Shown here piece after piece: positions 15,022 through 15,582 of a stretch of 15,582 nucleotides of DNA. The stretch lies in assembly GCA_046047755.1 (NCBI GenBank), contig JBJOHK010000085.1:1-15582 (forward strand). The letters are read 5' to 3'. The stretch comes from JALRLA01 sp046047755 (GTDB taxonomy: Bacteria; Bacteroidota; Bacteroidia; NS11-12g; UBA955). A program made the position numbers and the translations under genes. Under the pieces are notes generated by a model that made no database searches, was not told the origin of the DNA, and was given only the letters and a program-made list of their open reading frames with translations. Position 1 is the first letter of the stretch. Each line of letters begins with the position of its first letter.

Positions 15022-15582
15022 TTACAGGAATAAATTGAAGGTATCCCCGCGAAGACCCAAGCGAAGGGTTTCCAAAGGAATGGCTTCATGGGGAGCAATG
15101 TTACCCAAATTGACATTGGCTCCGTAGAGTTCAATGAACCAAACCTGTTGGCTTTTAATGGGGGCTTCCCAAATGATGTGTTCCAGAGGGATTTTGCGAA
15201 TGATTTCGGCAACCAAGCCTGAGCGAACCTCACCGCTGTTGCGGAAAATGCCCACTGTTCCTGATTCGCGCGCCTCTCCAATAACCTTCCAAGCGCCAGC
15301 CTCCAATTCGGTTTCCATTTGCTCGATCCACTCATAGGGAGGGATAATCTTTTCGGCGTCTTTGCTTCCTACCTCACTCAAAACAGTGAAATTTTGGCTG
15401 AGCTTGTGAATGTAAGAGCATTTGTCGTCGTGGTTCATGTCCAAACTGCCATCTGAAACTTCGGCGTGCGTAAGTCCACATTTGTCTAGCAGCTTGCAGT
15501 AATCGTCGAACTGATGGCGGGCAATGAAGGCTTCAAACAAAGTACCGCCGAAATACACAGGGATACCGGCTGACTGGTACAA
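15022..15582 (-). CDS. Phosphosulfolactate synthase (ComA, PF02679), 5' end cut by window edge
   Basis: The visible 186 residues are the C-terminal three quarters of a family member, about 250-260 residues in full; the frame is open at the right edge. Conserved blocks counted from the edge are YFGGTLFE (10-17), EVSDGS (41-46), SEVGSKD (69-75), GEARESG (102-108) with GIF just after, EAPIKSQQVWFIELYG (139-154) and VNLGNIAPHEAIPLETLRLG (157-176), followed by LRGDTF. These match archaeal ComA, which adds sulfite to phosphoenolpyruvate to make (2R)-phosphosulfolactate in coenzyme M synthesis, and the Bacillus YitD relative. Bacteroidota do not make coenzyme M, so the product may feed sulfolactate or cysteate, the latter being the headgroup precursor of capnine-type sulfonolipids; this is inference. 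It ends at TAA 15022-15024, 20 nt from the bidirectional terminator. Confidence 0.92.
   Translation of the reverse strand: MYQSAGIPVYFGGTLFEAFIARHQFDDYCKLLDKCGLTHAEVSDGSLDMNHDDKCSYIHKLSQNFTVLSEVGSKDAEKIIPPYEWIEQMETELEAGAWKVIGEARESGTVGIFRNSGEVRSGLVAEIIRKIPLEHIIWEAPIKSQQVWFIELYGANVNLGNIAPHEAIPLETLRLGLRGDTFNLFL

Noticed and set aside
1..15582. Search for mobile elements, CRISPR arrays, tRNA/rRNA genes, phage or defence genes
   Set aside because: No transposase, integrase, spaced repeat array, tRNA-like cloverleaf or defence motif was seen; the window is densely packed with ordinary chromosomal genes.

Overview
The window reads as chromosomal DNA of a marine-type member of the Bacteroidota, most likely order Flavobacteriales. 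The signs are a DUF6427-like membrane protein, a Porin_10-like outer-membrane barrel, a DUF5723-like barrel, lipoprotein forms of MsrB and thioredoxin, a bacterial phosphosulfolactate synthase, no visible Shine-Dalgarno sequences, and Bacteroidota-type -7 boxes (TAnnTTTG) close to several start codons. Genus-level placement is not possible from the sequence alone.

Layout. 1-2121 (+): the 3' part of an unrecognised soluble protein overlaps by 8 bp with a polytopic membrane protein (DUF6427-like). 2122-2754 (-): an AcpH/DUF479-like protein ends with its stop directly abutting that of the membrane protein. 2807 or 2819-3343 (+): an MsrB lipoprotein, followed 11 nt later by a complete, proofreading-competent DNA polymerase I (3355-6192). 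6189-8159 (-): a Porin_10-like outer-membrane protein whose stop codon shares a TTAA with the polA stop. 8219-8662 (+): a small basic membrane protein. 8754-12037 (+): a large lipoprotein and an outer-membrane barrel coupled by an ATGA overlap. 14497-12025 (-): a GT2 polyprenyl-phosphate glycosyltransferase and a GT-C (family 39-like) membrane glycosyltransferase overlapping by 14 bp. 14550-14957 (+): an envelope thioredoxin. A strong bidirectional hairpin at 14974-15002 separates it from 15022-15582 (-), the C-terminal three quarters of a phosphosulfolactate synthase (ComA/PF02679) cut by the window edge.

How the genes fit together. Much of the window serves the cell envelope: an outer-membrane porin, a lipoprotein/barrel pair, a lipid-linked sugar synthesis and transfer pair, and two exported thiol-redox proteins. 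PolA is the only core information-processing gene. I see no RNA genes, CRISPR arrays, insertion sequences or phage genes, and no gene-free stretch above 300 bp; the longest gap is 91 bp.

The most interesting non-gene signals are two. Exact or near TAnnTTTG boxes lie only 3-8 nt before many ATGs, which suggests leaderless or near-leaderless mRNAs. Three of the four convergent gene pairs have abutting or overlapping stop codons. I found no convincing new defence or mobile system. The best candidates for undescribed function are the lipoprotein/barrel pair and the phosphosulfolactate synthase in a non-methanogen.
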